Assembly (NCBI RefSeq): GCF_019649055.1
Contig: NW_026570274.1
Location: 434,001-498,000 of the forward strand
Length of the DNA: 64,000 nt
Reading direction: 5' to 3'
DNA from: Paramacrobiotus metropolitanus
Lineage: Eukaryota; Tardigrada; Eutardigrada; Parachela; Macrobiotidae
A model generated the notes under the pieces. The model made no database searches, had not been told where the DNA came from, and worked only from the letters and a program-made list of their open reading frames with translations. A program made the translations under genes and the position numbers. Positions 1 to 12,800 of the stretch are shown in pieces (the stretch's first letter is position 1; every line of letters begins with the position of its first letter).

Positions 1-1435
1 TCATTCTACAGTTTTTACCCTTAGGAATTTTGTGTATCGGGCGATTTATGTCTGAACTTGCAATATGGTCTCACATCCATGAACCAAGCGAAACAATAGC
101 AAATATTGCATTTAATGGCGATTTTGTTCGGATAATTTACGCTGCTACTCGCTTTGTCTATAGTGTTTTGCTGTATACAATTGAGGGAATCTTTGCTTTT
201 TGCGCAAGATTGACAATAAACAAAGGTCAGCAGCTTGCATCCAATACTCAACTAATTCGTGTCCATTCCGGCGTTTTTCGATTTCAGAACGCCGGAAACT
301 TTGAGCATTTTATCTACGAAACACACATGATTATCCTGTCTTATGTAACGTTCACTAATGAGATACTTCGAAGGCGAAGCTTTTTTCTACGCTGTTGCTT
401 ATCGAAGTTGTAGGAAGTGTTTTGGAATGCATGGTAGCCATATCATGGTATGCCATGTTTGCCTTTTCGCCGGAATTGCGGGATATTAGCTGGGAAAACA
501 CGCGGTGGATTGTGAACGGTGCCTGGACGATTGCCATTATTACAGCGCAGTTCTATATTACTTTTGGAACGGCCATCAAGATGCATTGTTGCGTAAGGCT
601 TATTATGACAAAGTGACTTTATGAAAAGCATGAAATACGTAGTCCTGCTGTATTGGGATAATGGTTTTTTTTCAGCACGAGGAAATTGTGAAGAGATTTC
701 GCGTCGTACTTATTGAAACGACAAGTGCGAAAACCCTGCTTCAAAAGGTATTTTGAAAAGGTTGTGAATATTGTGTGTTTTAGACTCTATTGGCGGATTT
801 TGCTGTATGTTTAAGATTGATGTGTGTTCAGAATCAGAATCAGTTGGTCGCAGCTTATTTATGTCTTATGTTGCTGTATAAAATGTGTGCAAGCTATATG
901 TCCAAGCTTTTTGTGCTGTATCTTGTCAATTTTCTCTTCGACAGGCCATGAGCACTGTTGCTGCAAGACAATATAAGTGCACACTTAAGATTCTGCGGAT
1001 TCTCATTGATTCCAGCCGTCCATATGGTTTTACTGTTGGAGGAGTTGTTGATCTGAACAAAAGAGTCATGATGTTGGTATGGTTATGATTCTCATGAATT
1101 TAGTAATGTCCGTAATCTAGGCACATCAAGCCAAACGCCTGTCAGTCTGCGAACTTGTGCACTATGGTGAACACTGAACAGTATGTATTGCCACTAAACG
1201 CCACCGTACCATTCTACAGATAGTCACTTCCGTAGCTAAAAGTATAAAAATCGGTAATTTATCGGTGATTAGTGTTCTCAATTTCTCGGTGCCGATGCAG
1301 CTGTTGGTATGCGTATCGGGATACATAACTTTTGCTGTCGATCGCATGGAGAGCAAAGATGCCTACAGAAGCTCGCTACTGACCAGTCCAGCTGTCACAC
1401 AAGTTAACATAACCAACTGTCAGTCCTCGCCTTAA
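1..1435 (+). CDS. Gustatory-receptor-like 7TM chemoreceptor, copy 1 (5'-partial, frameshifted)
   Basis: This is the 3' part of a multi-pass membrane protein of the insect gustatory-receptor-like (GRL) superfamily, probably a ligand-gated channel in the plasma membrane. Exons: <3-592, 676-747, 945-1076, 1301-1435; the three introns are all phase 0. It aligns through TM3-TM7 with the two neighbours on the same strand. The last two exons carry the signature (S/N)RPxGF..GG...NK...LL, then LLVC.SGY, which sits where insect receptors have the TM7 TYhhhhhQF motif. There is one lesion: in the T run at 381-386 the frame slips by one base (six T where the paralogue alignment needs seven), between the TM4-5 loop and TM5. 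All splice sites and the remaining frame are intact, so this is either a young pseudogene or a homopolymer assembly error. The 5' end lies left of the window. Family assignment is by topology, intron pattern and motif position; ligand unknown. Confidence 0.7.
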
Positions 1436-1992
1436 GCCACATCGGGAAGCAACAAAACTGAATAATGGGCTCTCCTGTTACATCGATGATCCTGTCTCCT
1501 GGCAGCAGCAACTTTGTGCTAAGGAATGCCGAGGAACAAGTTAATTGTACTCGCTGTTTCGTGTCCCGACCCACGCAAATGCAGTGACGACACGATGAAA
1601 TGTCGGTGATGCTTGTGTCATCATTTTATGCAATACTGAAAATGTTGGTTTGAAAAAACAAATATTGTACTCGAGGGATACGAATACAAACACAGCTATT
1701 GGTATTCAGGACCCTTGTTCCAATCACGTATTCCTGCACCCATATCTATTCCCGTATTCCGTAAAGAAAAACGCAGTATTGCGTTCCTGTTCCTCTCGCT
1801 TGCACAGCCCTGTACGCTTGCTTGATCAAACGCACTTATTCTGCACAAAATAATGCACATACTGTTGCATTAGCCTTTGAGAGATAGTTCCCGAACATCA
1901 TTGCGTCAGTTTAAAAGTGGAGTATGAAAGATATTATTATTTATAGGCGCATAGGCAAATCGTGACTTTTGTATACACCCAGGCATTTCGAC

Positions 1993-3655
1993 ATGCATTT
2001 CAAAATACGTCTAGTCTTGATTTTCTGCTGTGTGCTGATGACAACCCTCTTTGCTTTTGACCTGGCCGATATGGTATCGTACGCATCCTCGGACGGAATC
2101 AGCGATGCCAGTCCGTTTGTGCAAGTTGTTGGTTACATCCAGTCGCAAACCATATTGGGCCGGTTATGTTTCGTATCAATTATTGCTGTAAAAAATTTTA
2201 ACATTATCTGCGCTGCCTTCGCAAAATCTTTGGACAATGAAAACAAGATTACAGTTTCCAAATGCCGGACTGCTACTTTCTGGCAGTTTGTGCCGCTAGT
2301 GCTGCTTTGTTGTGGCCGGTTTGGCTGCGATATTTGCCTGTACTGCTTAATTCCGAATCCTGTTTTCACAACCATTGCAACGATCGAGTTTAACGGCATG
2401 TTTGCCACCACCATTTACGCGATAATTCGGTTGTTGGGCGGGATATTAATTTACACTGTTGATATGGTTTTTGTGTTCTTTGCGCATTTGACACTTACCA
2501 GCGGAGCCCGGCTTCTAAACTACAGTTATCACTTCATGAACACTTGCCGGAAAAATCCGAAAAGGCTTGCGAGCGAAATACGCATGTTCTGTCATTCGTA
2601 TATTATTTTCGCTAATGACGTACAACGAAAGTGCGAGGAATTCTCCGCCGTTCTGCTGATTCAGGTTAGCGGAAGCGTTCTAGAACTGATGGCCACTCTC
2701 ACGCATTTTTATGCAGTATTTGGAACTGCAACAGTCACTGATATTGAGCTTAGTTTGGTTACTATCCTCTGGATCGTCAGAGGAACGTGGACTATTTTGC
2801 TTATTATAGTGGAATTCTTCGCCATTTTCGGTCTCGCCACAGACGTTTATCGTCAGGTGAGGGCATGCCGTATCAAGTCAATAAGAAGCGCAGTTTGTTT
2901 CAATACCCCAAAAGCGTTGCAAAAATTGTGACAATAAGACGGTTTACGTATTAATTCGTGCAGCTTCGCGTTGGTTTTATTTCTTACGATATATATACGA
3001 GTATATTGTCGCAGCATAATGATATTCTGCGAAGGATTGATCATACTGGATACATTTGGACGAGGAATACGACAGCGATTGCGAGCTTGGAGGTACAACT
3101 ACTTGCATAACTTTTTTGACCTTCGATTTAATTTTTGATTCACATATGGATTCAATAATGGTAGTTACAACGGAAGTCGAGTAGCGATTAGTATGTATGA
3201 CAGGATTTATCTAATGGTGTTTATTAATCCTCAAGCCAAGCGAAGACGAAGCAAATAGAGCAGATATCATGGATGTACTGCAAATGTTGACGAAATCCAG
3301 TCGTCCGCATGGGTTTTATATTGGAGGGCTGTTCACTATCAACAAAAGAGTTATTTTGCTGGTAACCAAGACATATCATCGTAGGGCTTATAAACATGCT
3401 ACTCATCTGCAAAGAACTGTGTAGTCCGTAAGGTAATTTTTATACTGGCTGTAATAACTTACGTTGCAGCTTTTATTGTGTATCTCGGGTTATTTGACCT
3501 TTATCGCCGACCGCACAGACCACATGCATGAACACACGGCTTTTGCTAGTCGTGAAGCACCACAACTGGATATCTCCGACTGCCGCCCAGGAAATTTGCT
3601 GCATTTGAATTTGAATTTGTCGTCCACTGTTCAGAAATTCCAAAATACTATTTAG
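1993..3655 (+). CDS. Gustatory-receptor-like 7TM chemoreceptor, copy 2
   Basis: Predicted 417-residue, seven-helix receptor, intact and tandem to copies 1 and 3. Exons: 1993-2856, 3015-3092, 3236-3361, 3470-3655, all joined in phase 0 (splice ends CAG/gtgagg, GAG/gtacaa, CTG/gtaacc). Exon 1 carries TM1-TM6. Exon 2 encodes a short cytoplasmic linker starting HNDILRRID. Exon 3 holds SSRPHGFYIGGLFTINK. Exon 4 starts LLLCISGYLTF, inside TM7. The C-terminal run of phase-0 introns and the single large first exon are typical of arthropod GR/GRL genes (established knowledge). The ATG at 1993 comes just before TM1. The frame is open a little further upstream to a possible acceptor near 1946, so a small 5' exon cannot be excluded. 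Probably a chemosensory or internal nutrient receptor; no ligand can be inferred. Confidence 0.8.
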
Positions 3656-4974
3656 TTTTTCTACAAAGTACAAACTAATGGTTTAGCTGCTTTTTCACTG
3701 TTACAATTTTCAATAACTGTATACCAGCGCGAGCATGTCATAGTAATAGTTTCCTGCGGCCAAATATAAAGGCGTTGTGACACTTTCAAATCTGTTATTA
3801 GCGAAAGCGCATCGGCATCCCAAAAGGTGAGCACCAGCAGTAAGGAAGCATGAATCATAATTGCCAAATAAGACTGTAAACACAAGCCACCAGGTGTTAA
3901 CTGATGCCAAAAACCGAAATATTAACTGCAGACGCGTACCACTACTACCTAGTACTTACCTACTGCCGCTTCGCCACTAAACAATAAAAATAACAAACTT
4001 ACACCCTTCCTCGATTAAAGATACTTCTATGCATGCTCCTTGACAAGGGCGTAGCGTTGCCTTTGACAGCTAAATCGAAACACTGTTTATATAGAACAAC
4101 TTAAGAACGCGATCATGTACACAATATTTTCGCTTCATTTTACAAATTTATTGGCTGATGGATAGAAGAAACGCTTACGGTCGGCAAAAAACTGTTAGTG
4201 ACTCAACCAACAAATGCAGATAGCGGTGCTAAGAAGGTCTTTAAACCATAAAGTCGTAAAACTACCTATCGGATTCGCCAGGTTAGTTAATGTTTCAAGC
4301 TTCCAGTCGGGTAAATGAAATGACTGAAATTCGACTACCATCCAAATTCCAGTCAAATATAGGACAGGTGCAAAGTACCGCAAATGTCAGATCCGCACAA
4401 GGGATCACGGGAAACTGCGCAAATGCACGCAAACACACACTGCCACTTCCACACGACACTGCATAGTGAGCCATTTTATTGCGAAGGTCATCACTTTAAG
4501 ATTACAACAATAGTTTGAAAAAGCTTTCTTCAAAAAATACTCTGTCGTGCTTGAGGTTGGTGTGTTGATAGTTGACATCGGATCTCCACAGATGTACTTG
4601 TGGGGGATAAGGCAGGACAGAACCTGCCGCATTTCAGTTGTGTACTCCTAATTGTCAGCGTTACGGAGACAGTATTACGTTTCATATTTCACAGTGCCAC
4701 AGAGTAGATGCATGGTCATATATATAGTACACGTGTACACATAGGATCAGGCATCCATTCTGTCAACTAGATTTTTCGATGTGCCCCGTTTCCTTATGCA
4801 AATTATAAAGACCGTCGAACTAATAACGTGCTGCAAGGTCTAGTTATCAGGATATTGATACGTAGTCTAAAGACACAGTGGAAGACACAATTTACCCTGT
4901 ATTTAGGATGCTTCTGATACAATCCTTGTAGCCATACCAACACAAGCCAGTTTGCATGACAGACCATCACGGAA
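3656..4974. other. Intergenic, no gene recognised
   Basis: Between GRL copies 2 and 3 there are only short open frames on both strands without splice partners or recognisable motifs. Presumably it holds the 3' UTR of copy 2 and the promoter of copy 3. The similar gap 1436-1992 between copies 1 and 2 also shows nothing. Confidence 0.5.
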
Positions 4975-6661
4975 ATGGGGGATCTCAAATGGTTACCGGT
5001 AGCGGTAACGTTTAGTGTGCTAGTAACAATTCTGTTTGCAGTTGATTTGGTTGATCTTGTCTCATTCGCCACTGCTGACGGAATGGGTGATACTAGTCCA
5101 TTTGTGCAAGTGATCGCTTTCCTTCATTCCCAGTCTATACTTGGCCGGCTTTCACTTATATCTATTGTAACAGTAATAAATCTCAAGTCTATCTACATTT
5201 CTTGGACAAAGCACGCCACCGGAGGCGCCAATCAGACGACCTCCAAAAATCGGACTCTACGGAAGTTAGCACCTTTAGTTTTTCTGTGTTGCTGTCGGTT
5301 TGCTTGTGACATTGGAATATACTGCTTTATTGCGGATCCCGTTAAGACGACAGTTGCCACTATCCAAATCAACGGAATTTTCTTGCAAACATTTTATGCT
5401 GTAATTCGGTTCACGGGCGGCCTACTAATCTATACAACCGATATGGTTTTTGTGTTTTTCGCCAATGCGATGCTGGTTGAAGGAAAGCAGCTTTCGAATT
5501 ACGCTGACAGTCTTATGGCGCGAAGCCGACAAATTTCAATTTCTCGCTTTATCAAAGAAACGCGCTGTCTATGTCGTTCGTACGAGTACTTGGCCTTTGC
5601 GAACAATCTACTTCACAAATACAAGGAATTTTCTATGGTTTTGCTTATACAGATCAGTGGCAGTATTCTCGAGCTGATGGCTATTGTTACGCGATGGTAT
5701 GCGACATTTGGAGGCGTAACGGGAGCAGATGTTGATCTCAGTCTGCCCAATATTCACTGGGTTGTCAGAGGAGCGTGGACTATTGTACTTGTGCTGTTGG
5801 AGTTAATTACAATATTTGGCCCAGCTGCCGGTGTCTACTCTCAGGTAAACAACTCGCCGGCAACCGCAACATTAAGTTGGGTTTCGTTTTCAGTGCCTCT
5901 AACAAATAATTCCAAGCTTTTTAGAAGGGTCACTTGTGTTGCCCTGCACGGTTTACATTGTAATTAAATGACTTTGATGAACTTTCAATTATGTACAGCA
6001 CGACGACATCTTGAATAAGATCGATAAAATTGGATTTTTATTGACAACTGTAGACGACGCACCGACTCACCACATCGTAGAGGTAATTTTTAGGCGCCAC
6101 AACCTTTTCCATACGGCCCAAGCGCATCCTTATTAGACTGTGAAATGATTGAATTATGTGAATAATTCTTTTTATTACATCAGATTATTTTATTTTAGTC
6201 CGATGAGCATAATTATGCGAGCGAGATGGATTCCTTAAAAGTCATGCAGATGCTTGCCACATCCAATCGTCCTCATGGATTTTCTGTTGGTGGACTGATA
6301 ACCATCAACAAGAAGGTTATTTTACTGGTAAATACAGATAGTTAAAATGAAACATTGTAATCACAGGTTACGAAAAGTAAGACTGCTACCTGGGCGATCT
6401 GTGACATATAAAATTACGCGCATTTGTTTTAGAAGCAAAAACTGTCACGCAATACTTCAAATATCTCCTTTATACTGAAATTTTTTGTTACAGCTTCTAG
6501 TATGTTTTTCTGGTTACGTGACCTTCGTCGTCGATCGAACGGACCACGCGCGTGAGCACACCAGCCTTAGTGGCAGCGAAAGGCAGCCAAATATAACAAA
6601 CTGCTATCCAGGAAATTTTCTGCAACTTAATTTTTCATCTGCTGTTTCCGCTCGCATGTAA
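4975..6661 (+). CDS. Gustatory-receptor-like 7TM chemoreceptor, copy 3
   Basis: Predicted 416-residue receptor and the cleanest member of the trio. Exons: 4975-5844, 5999-6082, 6199-6327, 6494-6661; every junction is phase 0 and lengths match copy 2 within a few codons. TM1 begins about eight residues after the ATG (MGDLKWLPVAV). TM2 starts near SILGRLS and TM3 near LAPLVFLCCCRFACD. TM4 is in TFYAVIRFTGG, followed by TTDMVFVFFA; TM5 is in VLLIQISGSILELM; TM6 is in WVVRGAWTIVLVLLE. TM7 is split by the last intron and reads LLVCFSGYVTFVVDR. The tail ends in SAVSARM. The key TM7 stretch has GYVTF where insect GRs have a TY...QF box. Copies 1-3 share strand, spacing of about 0.5-1.3 kb and exon plan, so they arose by tandem duplication. 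GRL identity is likely but should be confirmed by structure or profile search. Confidence 0.82.
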
Positions 6662-7499
6662 CTTCGCAACACCCCGAATGCGGTGTCACGTGTAGCTCTA
6701 TATTGCTTGCTGGTATAAACCAGCGACCGCCATTCAATTTGAAGGACGTTCTGCCAGCCAATACTGTCAGTTAACGTTAGTGTCAATTCTCATAAAGTCC
6801 CATCAAAGAAGCCCGTGAAATCGTTATTCGGATATTGCGACCATATGGGGATTCACCAGAACGAGAACAGTAGTGCGCGGCAAGTATTCACATCATTCTC
6901 AAAGCGTGATTGTTACTGCAATCCGCAACTTAGTGAATTATCCATAAATATCCGAGCTTTGCGATAAACTTTGCGATAAACAATTTGACAGGTGTCACAA
7001 GTCCAGCTTTTCTTAACGCGATGTTTAATTTGCTGTATCACGGAAGCGGGTCAGTTTTGTTCTAACCCTAACACAAGCTGACACATTTCCGAAGACACAA
7101 TTTTTCATCTGACTAACGGCGATAAAACGAATATTTCGTTCAAAATTTCACTGCAGGCGCCTTGCAAATCAGGCAACACAATAAATACGGAGGTGCTGTA
7201 TCAGATTTAAGAAGTGTGTTCGGGAGGTGTTAGACTTTAGTGCTAAAGGCTACAACTTTAGTGCTAAAGGTATAAAATATTGCCGGCGTAAGTGATACAC
7301 GTTGTTCGGGCAGAAGCTAGGCTAAGGCGACAAATACGTCCATGTACATGTACATACGCACATGTAGTCATGTATATTACTACATTGCGACAAGAGCCAA
7401 TGTACAAAAAAATATTCTAGCAGATTTAGTGGAATGACTTCGTTAAAAGTACACGCTGGAAATGCAGTTACCCTGCCGTAATTTGAGTTGATAAATACA
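6662..7499. other. Intergenic, no gene recognised
   Basis: Nothing identifiable. A short direct duplication (taayttagtgctaaaggy) occurs around 7234-7272. The rest is AT-rich and stop-rich. Confidence 0.4.
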
Positions 7500-7844
7500 A
7501 TTATGGTTAACCGCAAACGCGGCCCCTTCCACTAGACCATGCTGTCGATCAGACAATTAACGCTAAACTCCAGAAAAGCGGCAATGTATGCTTTAAGGTC
7601 ATGGTCAACGCTTTGACGAAATTGTTCTGCAAAACATTGGAACTGACACCAAAAATAACGTCAACACTGAACGGAGTGCGTAAGGATTTTTTGTGCGGTA
7701 AAGGAAAATCCACGAGACACGACCTATGACTAACAGCAAGGACCACGTAAAACGGTACACTGTGAGATTCCGCTTCCATGGAACCCATTTTGTTGGTTTT
7801 TCAAGACAAATATTCCCAGTTTTGCAAGACGCAGTGGTGCACAA
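7500..7844 (-). pseudogene. Relic of class A GPCR (TM1-TM3 part)
   Basis: On the minus strand this stretch translates, across at least two frames, into pieces matching the intact GPCR at 14557-15612. It has SLRTPFSVDVIF...NVLQN.....MTLKHTLPLFWS against SLRTPFSVYVIF...NILQN.....MTLKDAFPLSWS, and a shifted-frame IFLYRTKN against LHLYRTRA. The DNA continues to match towards the TM3 start (ggccccttccac and the following gatcagac). The rest of the receptor is missing. It lies downstream of the dead LRR copy, just as the intact GPCR lies downstream of the intact LRR gene, so it is the decayed half of a duplicated pair. Confidence 0.75.
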
Positions 7845-8371
7845 TGGTAAAGGTAAGTGTTTAGGTACAGTAGTTAGAATACAGAATTAATCTAAGTTTG
7901 TGTATTTGCTAGCGCTACTACCGTGTTAATGGTCTGAGAAGTATGGGAATCATCCTATTCAGTCGTGCCAGAGGTGCAGTTTAAGATCAAAATTGCGTCG
8001 GAGAGGGGGCGCTAATACAGTCTGCCTACACTGCTCAAACTAATGAGCTTTCCCCGTAAATCTCACTGCCTTTAATGGTGGTATAAAGCTTATTAGTTTA
8101 CTTTTACAGGAAACGAGTCGACATCGTTTTTGTTATGCAGACGGAATCACAGGGACTTTCCAAGGAAGCGAGCAGAACATTTCAAAGCAGAGTTCACTTC
8201 TCCAGTCTCATGCACGGATCCCGAAATTCCAAAATACGTTGTATAAAACCTTAGTAAAAAAGGAAAAATTTCGCAGTTGTTAGTTGTCTATGGCAATAAG
8301 TAATGCAAGTGGTACGGTATCTGCATATCAGCAATCCTAATTTTTTCATTTATGCAACGTTTTCATAAAGG

Positions 8372-8937
8372 TACTGTAGCGGCGGTTTCAGGTTAGACCA
8401 CAGAGTGTGTTTACCGGAAAATTGCGCACTGGATATACCCACGCTGCACGGGCAAAATTCACGAACCAAATCCCGTTTTACATTTTCTTATTTCTGACAG
8501 CAAATTTAAACGTAATTTTAACTATTTTTTCACCAAAAATGTTTTGTAATCACAGCTCTGAAAATCATTCCCTTTCTGCGCCCATCCTGTGAACTTGTTC
8601 ACCGTCCATCAATGGTGATTAAAAACCGTCTCCCCGTGCAGGGGCACCCCAAAAACCACAACAAACCAACATGGCCATCAGAGGTCTGCTTTGTATTACT
8701 TACTTTTCAGCCTTCTAAAATGCAGATTCTATCTGATTTTTCGTTTTAAGATATTATTAATTAGTTAAATGAATTGTTAAATCATGAACGTTGCTCAACA
8801 GCTCAAGGAACTCCGATTTTGATTTGCTGGTAAAATATCGTGAATTTTGCCCCTGCAGCGTGGGTATGTCCACTGTCCAGTGCGCATTTTTCCGGTAAAC
8901 ACACTCTGTGGTCTAACCTGAAACCGCCGCTACAGTA
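8372..8937. mobile_element. Non-autonomous DNA transposon (MITE) with long terminal inverted repeats
   Basis: A 566-bp element whose ends are inverted copies of each other over about 90 bp. The left end starts tactgtagcggcggtttcag and the right end is its complement; the arms differ by an 8-10 bp indel and a few substitutions. The centre is AT-rich and has no transposase frame. The outermost TA on each side could be a target duplication of the Tc1/mariner type. A 146-bp relative with the same outer sequence (TACTGTAGC then a GC-rich stretch, followed by CCACAGAGTG) lies at 25155. Superfamily is not certain. Confidence 0.8.
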
Positions 8938-9861
8938 CAATTTCACCGTCTAATGTACCAAACCGATGTCACAATGTCAGCATAAATAAAGTTACTGGCA
9001 CGAAGCGTTAATGGAAAACTTGATACCGGTACGTTCTTCATTGTCTTCTTTCTCGATAAACAACGCCGGCGAAGCGCAGTCAACGGCATAGAATGCTGTC
9101 GATGTCGATAGAATGCTGTCGTCACTCAGATGGCTGCCGATGACGTATAATTCGCCTTCGTCCCGATCCTCAACAGAAAGATACGGATGGGCATCCAGCC
9201 AATTGCGCACCCAAGCATATTCGCAGTCACAGTGGATCTTGCGAATTGCCGCGATCTTTGCCACAGACTCCGATGTATTCTTTGGGTGCCGCGGAAACAT
9301 CCGATCCTCCAACAAGAGCGATTTCAGCTGGGGAAGATCCGTAAAGGTATTCGGCTCAATGGATGCGAAGGTGGTCTTGTAAAAGTCCAGAACTTTTCAC
9401 ATGTTTAAACGAGGCAAAGTCACTCGTCCTGACATTCAAATTCTGAAAGTTGCACAGATATATCCGTAGGTAGATACAACAGATTCACCAAAGGTAGTGC
9501 ACCAGTGCGGGATGTGCTCGACTGGTCTTTGCAGCTCAGGAAATGCAGTTCAATGATTCGTTTCTTAATAGGATCGGCAGCCTCAGGAGACAGTTTGTAA
9601 GAGTCGAGCACTTCGCTGTAAAACACTCTCACTGCGCGGTTGGGGTTTATGCGGGAAATGGCTGTGGCTGTGTCCAGAAACTCCTGTAAAAGTAATACGG
9701 ATTGTCAGTATTTAAATTTTTCTCCGGCACATATCCGCTCTTTACCTGATCAGTTGTATGATTGTAGCACTCTAATCCCAGAACACTTGCATTCATTTTT
9801 CTCATTCCAACGTACGGTTCGCGACAGCTTTCCATGTCTCTCCAGCAGTTGGTAGTCGGTA

Positions 9862-9871
9862 ATCTATTGCA
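9862..9871. repeat. Target-site duplication, left copy
   Basis: ATCTATTGCA, identical to 13184-13193, flanks the LINE. In the intact LRR paralogue the corresponding exon sequence occurs once (as aggtgttgca). Confidence 0.9.
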
Positions 9872-12800
9872 GAACACAAGTACAAGTACAAGATCTATAC
9901 TATACATTATTTGAATTTTTCCCAACCATTCTTCCTGCGATGAACGCCATGGCTCCATCATTTTCCCATCTACACTTTTTTATGGCGGACTAACAATTTC
10001 CCGCTGAGGGTGGCCCCAGAATCTGCGTGGCCGTTGAGGAGAGGAGAGAAACCTCTCCAATATCTCTGATGATACACACGTAGCGGCGGATTCTGGTGAG
10101 CATCGAGCGAAGCTGCGTTCTCTTATTTTGTGAGTACTCCTTTTTCGATCTCCGACATTCAGATCTCTTTCTGGCCCCAGTATTTTTTAAAGGGAAGACG
10201 ATGCCTAACAATCTGCAGTGCCCAAAGTGTCGGACTGTTCTAACCTCGGAACATTATCTGACAAAACACCTCGAGAACCAGCCTCAGTACTGCAAAAAAG
10301 CCCAAGCACGTCAACAACGCTTGGAACCAACACAATCATCGGCACCTGTCGTCACCGATTCAGCCCCTAATCGCGATCTAGAATCCCGCCTTGCAGATCT
10401 GCGCAAAACAGTCCACCTACCTGACCACATACCGAAGAGCACCCGTGCAATCGTGGCAGATGCACTGATTAAGGTACTGGAGAAGGTATCCAGTGAAAAC
10501 TCTGTTTCGGCCTGGACGGATCTCCTCATCTTTAGCTATGCAGCGCTCGGGCAGCCAAAAGCAGCCAAAGGGAAAGATCCCCCTTATCCTTTCCCAATAT
10601 TGTGCGTCGCAACCTGCTGAACGCCACCACCCCAGAACAGAACTGTGGAGCTCCGGCTCGCCACCCACCCCAGCCTACCTCCCGCGAAGATCCATCCCGG
10701 ATACGAAAACTGGTAAGCCGCAAGCTACAGGACGGAGACGTATCAGGCGCTGTCAAGCAGCTGATCAGCGAAGAATCCGTGATGCCTCCCACAGAGCAGA
10801 CATTCGCAGCACTGTTGGAAAAACACCCACCCAACGTGCCTATCAACCGCCCGCCCCCGGGTGCAGCAACGCCACTGCCCCCGGAAGTTACCCCTACCGA
10901 GATATGCGAAGCCATTCGTGCCTTCCCCAACGGCTCTGCTGCAGGACCCGATGGAATGAGGCCGCAGTACCTTAAAGAGTTAATCGGTATGAAGCACAAC
11001 GAACAATCCAAAAAGCTTACTGATTTATTAGCTGCCGTTGCGAACATCATGCTAAAGGGAAAAGTTCCCCAGGAAATTGCAGATGTCTTCTATGGTGCCA
11101 GCCTCTTTGCCTTCAAGAAAAAGGACAGCGGCATCAGGCCTATAGCTGTCGGATTTTGTCTTCGGCGAATAGTGTGCCGCATCGTGTCATACAGATGTAC
11201 CCACTTGAATGACGTGCTACGGCCCGTGCAGTTAGGATTTGCGACAAAAGGCGGCGTTGAAGCAGCAGTCCACGGTGCACGGTATTTTATCGAGCACGCT
11301 CTTCAAATGGAATCCCCACAAGTCTTTCTAAAGCTGGATGTGAAAAACGCATTTAACTCCCTCGATCGAAATTGCATTTTAAAAGCTGCGGAAGAACATA
11401 TGCCGGCGTATTACCACTTCGTGTGGCAGTGCTATGGAGCCCCATCAGTGTTGATGCACGGATCCCACCAAGTCCTTTCCAGGGCGGGCATCCAGCAAGG
11501 AGACCCGCTCGGCCCGCTACTGTACTGCCTGTTTGCGGTAAAACCACACAAGAATCTGAAGTCTAAGTTGAAATCCAGTTTCCTTGATGATGATGTACTC
11601 GGTGGCGACCCGGACGATGTTTTTGATGATTTGTGTTCGCTAAAGGATGCACTGCGGGACTGTGCACTGCTGCTTAACATCAGTAAATGCGAACTAATCG
11701 TTCTGGGAGGTTCGGAAGAAGACAAAGGAAAGGTGACAGCTGCATTCCTTGATGTGTTTCCTGATCTACAGTGTCCCAAATTACACGAGCTACACTATCT
11801 GGGCGCACCGCTACACGACGATGCTACGGCGGGAGCTATTGTTAATGCGACAGAGGTTGCAGAAAAAATGACGCAACGCTTGCAAATGATACCAGCACAC
11901 CAGGCGTTGTACCTCTTAAGATGCAGCATGGGACCAGTCAGGGTGACGTATAAACTACGTACGGGTTGATGCTACATGCATAGCGGCCTTTTGCAAGCAT
12001 TCGACGCGGTAATCCGGGAAAGCCTTTGCACGATTACAAACGTTGCCATCAATGACCAAATGTGGACGCAGGCATCGCTGCCGATCTCCGAGGGCGGTCT
12101 TGGAATTCGCAGCATTGAGAAGCTAGCCCTTCCGGCCTTTCTGGCCTCGGCTTACTCAATCGCGACGCTGGCATCCGAGACTGCGGACTTTCACCCTGAT
12201 GAGTACTGCAGCGCGGCAGTAGAGCAATGGCAGGCAATTACAAAAAGGGATGCGCCGGATGTCAATATTCGCAACCTACAGAAAGTGTGGGATGAACCTC
12301 TAATCGCGGAAGCTGTGGAAATGTTGCGGGTTGAAGTCCAGGATGACCTATCCAGTCAAGCTCGGCTGCGCGGCGTGAGAACAAAAGAGAATGGGCTTGG
12401 CTAGAGGCGTTACCGGCAGCATCACTTGGTAACCTGCTGACAGATTCTGCCCTGAGAATCGCTGTTGGGCTACGCCTTGGAGCTGCTATCGTCACTCCGC
12501 ACCGTTGCATCTGCGGGGACTGGGTGGACGCCCGAGGCTACCATGGCCTCAGCTGCAAGAAAAGTCGAGGCAGAAAGCCCAGACACAGCAGCTTGAATGC
12601 TGTCTGTAAACGAGCATTCGCATCAGCCGGAATTGAAACAGAGCTTGAACCAGTGGGCTTATGTCAGACAGAATGGCCAACGCCCGGATGGCGTTACGTT
12701 AGCACCGTGGGAAAGAGGAAGAATGCTAACGTGGGATGTCACCTGCGTCTGTACGGTGGCAGTATCGCATATCGTGGCAACATCCGAGCGAGCTGGTGCA

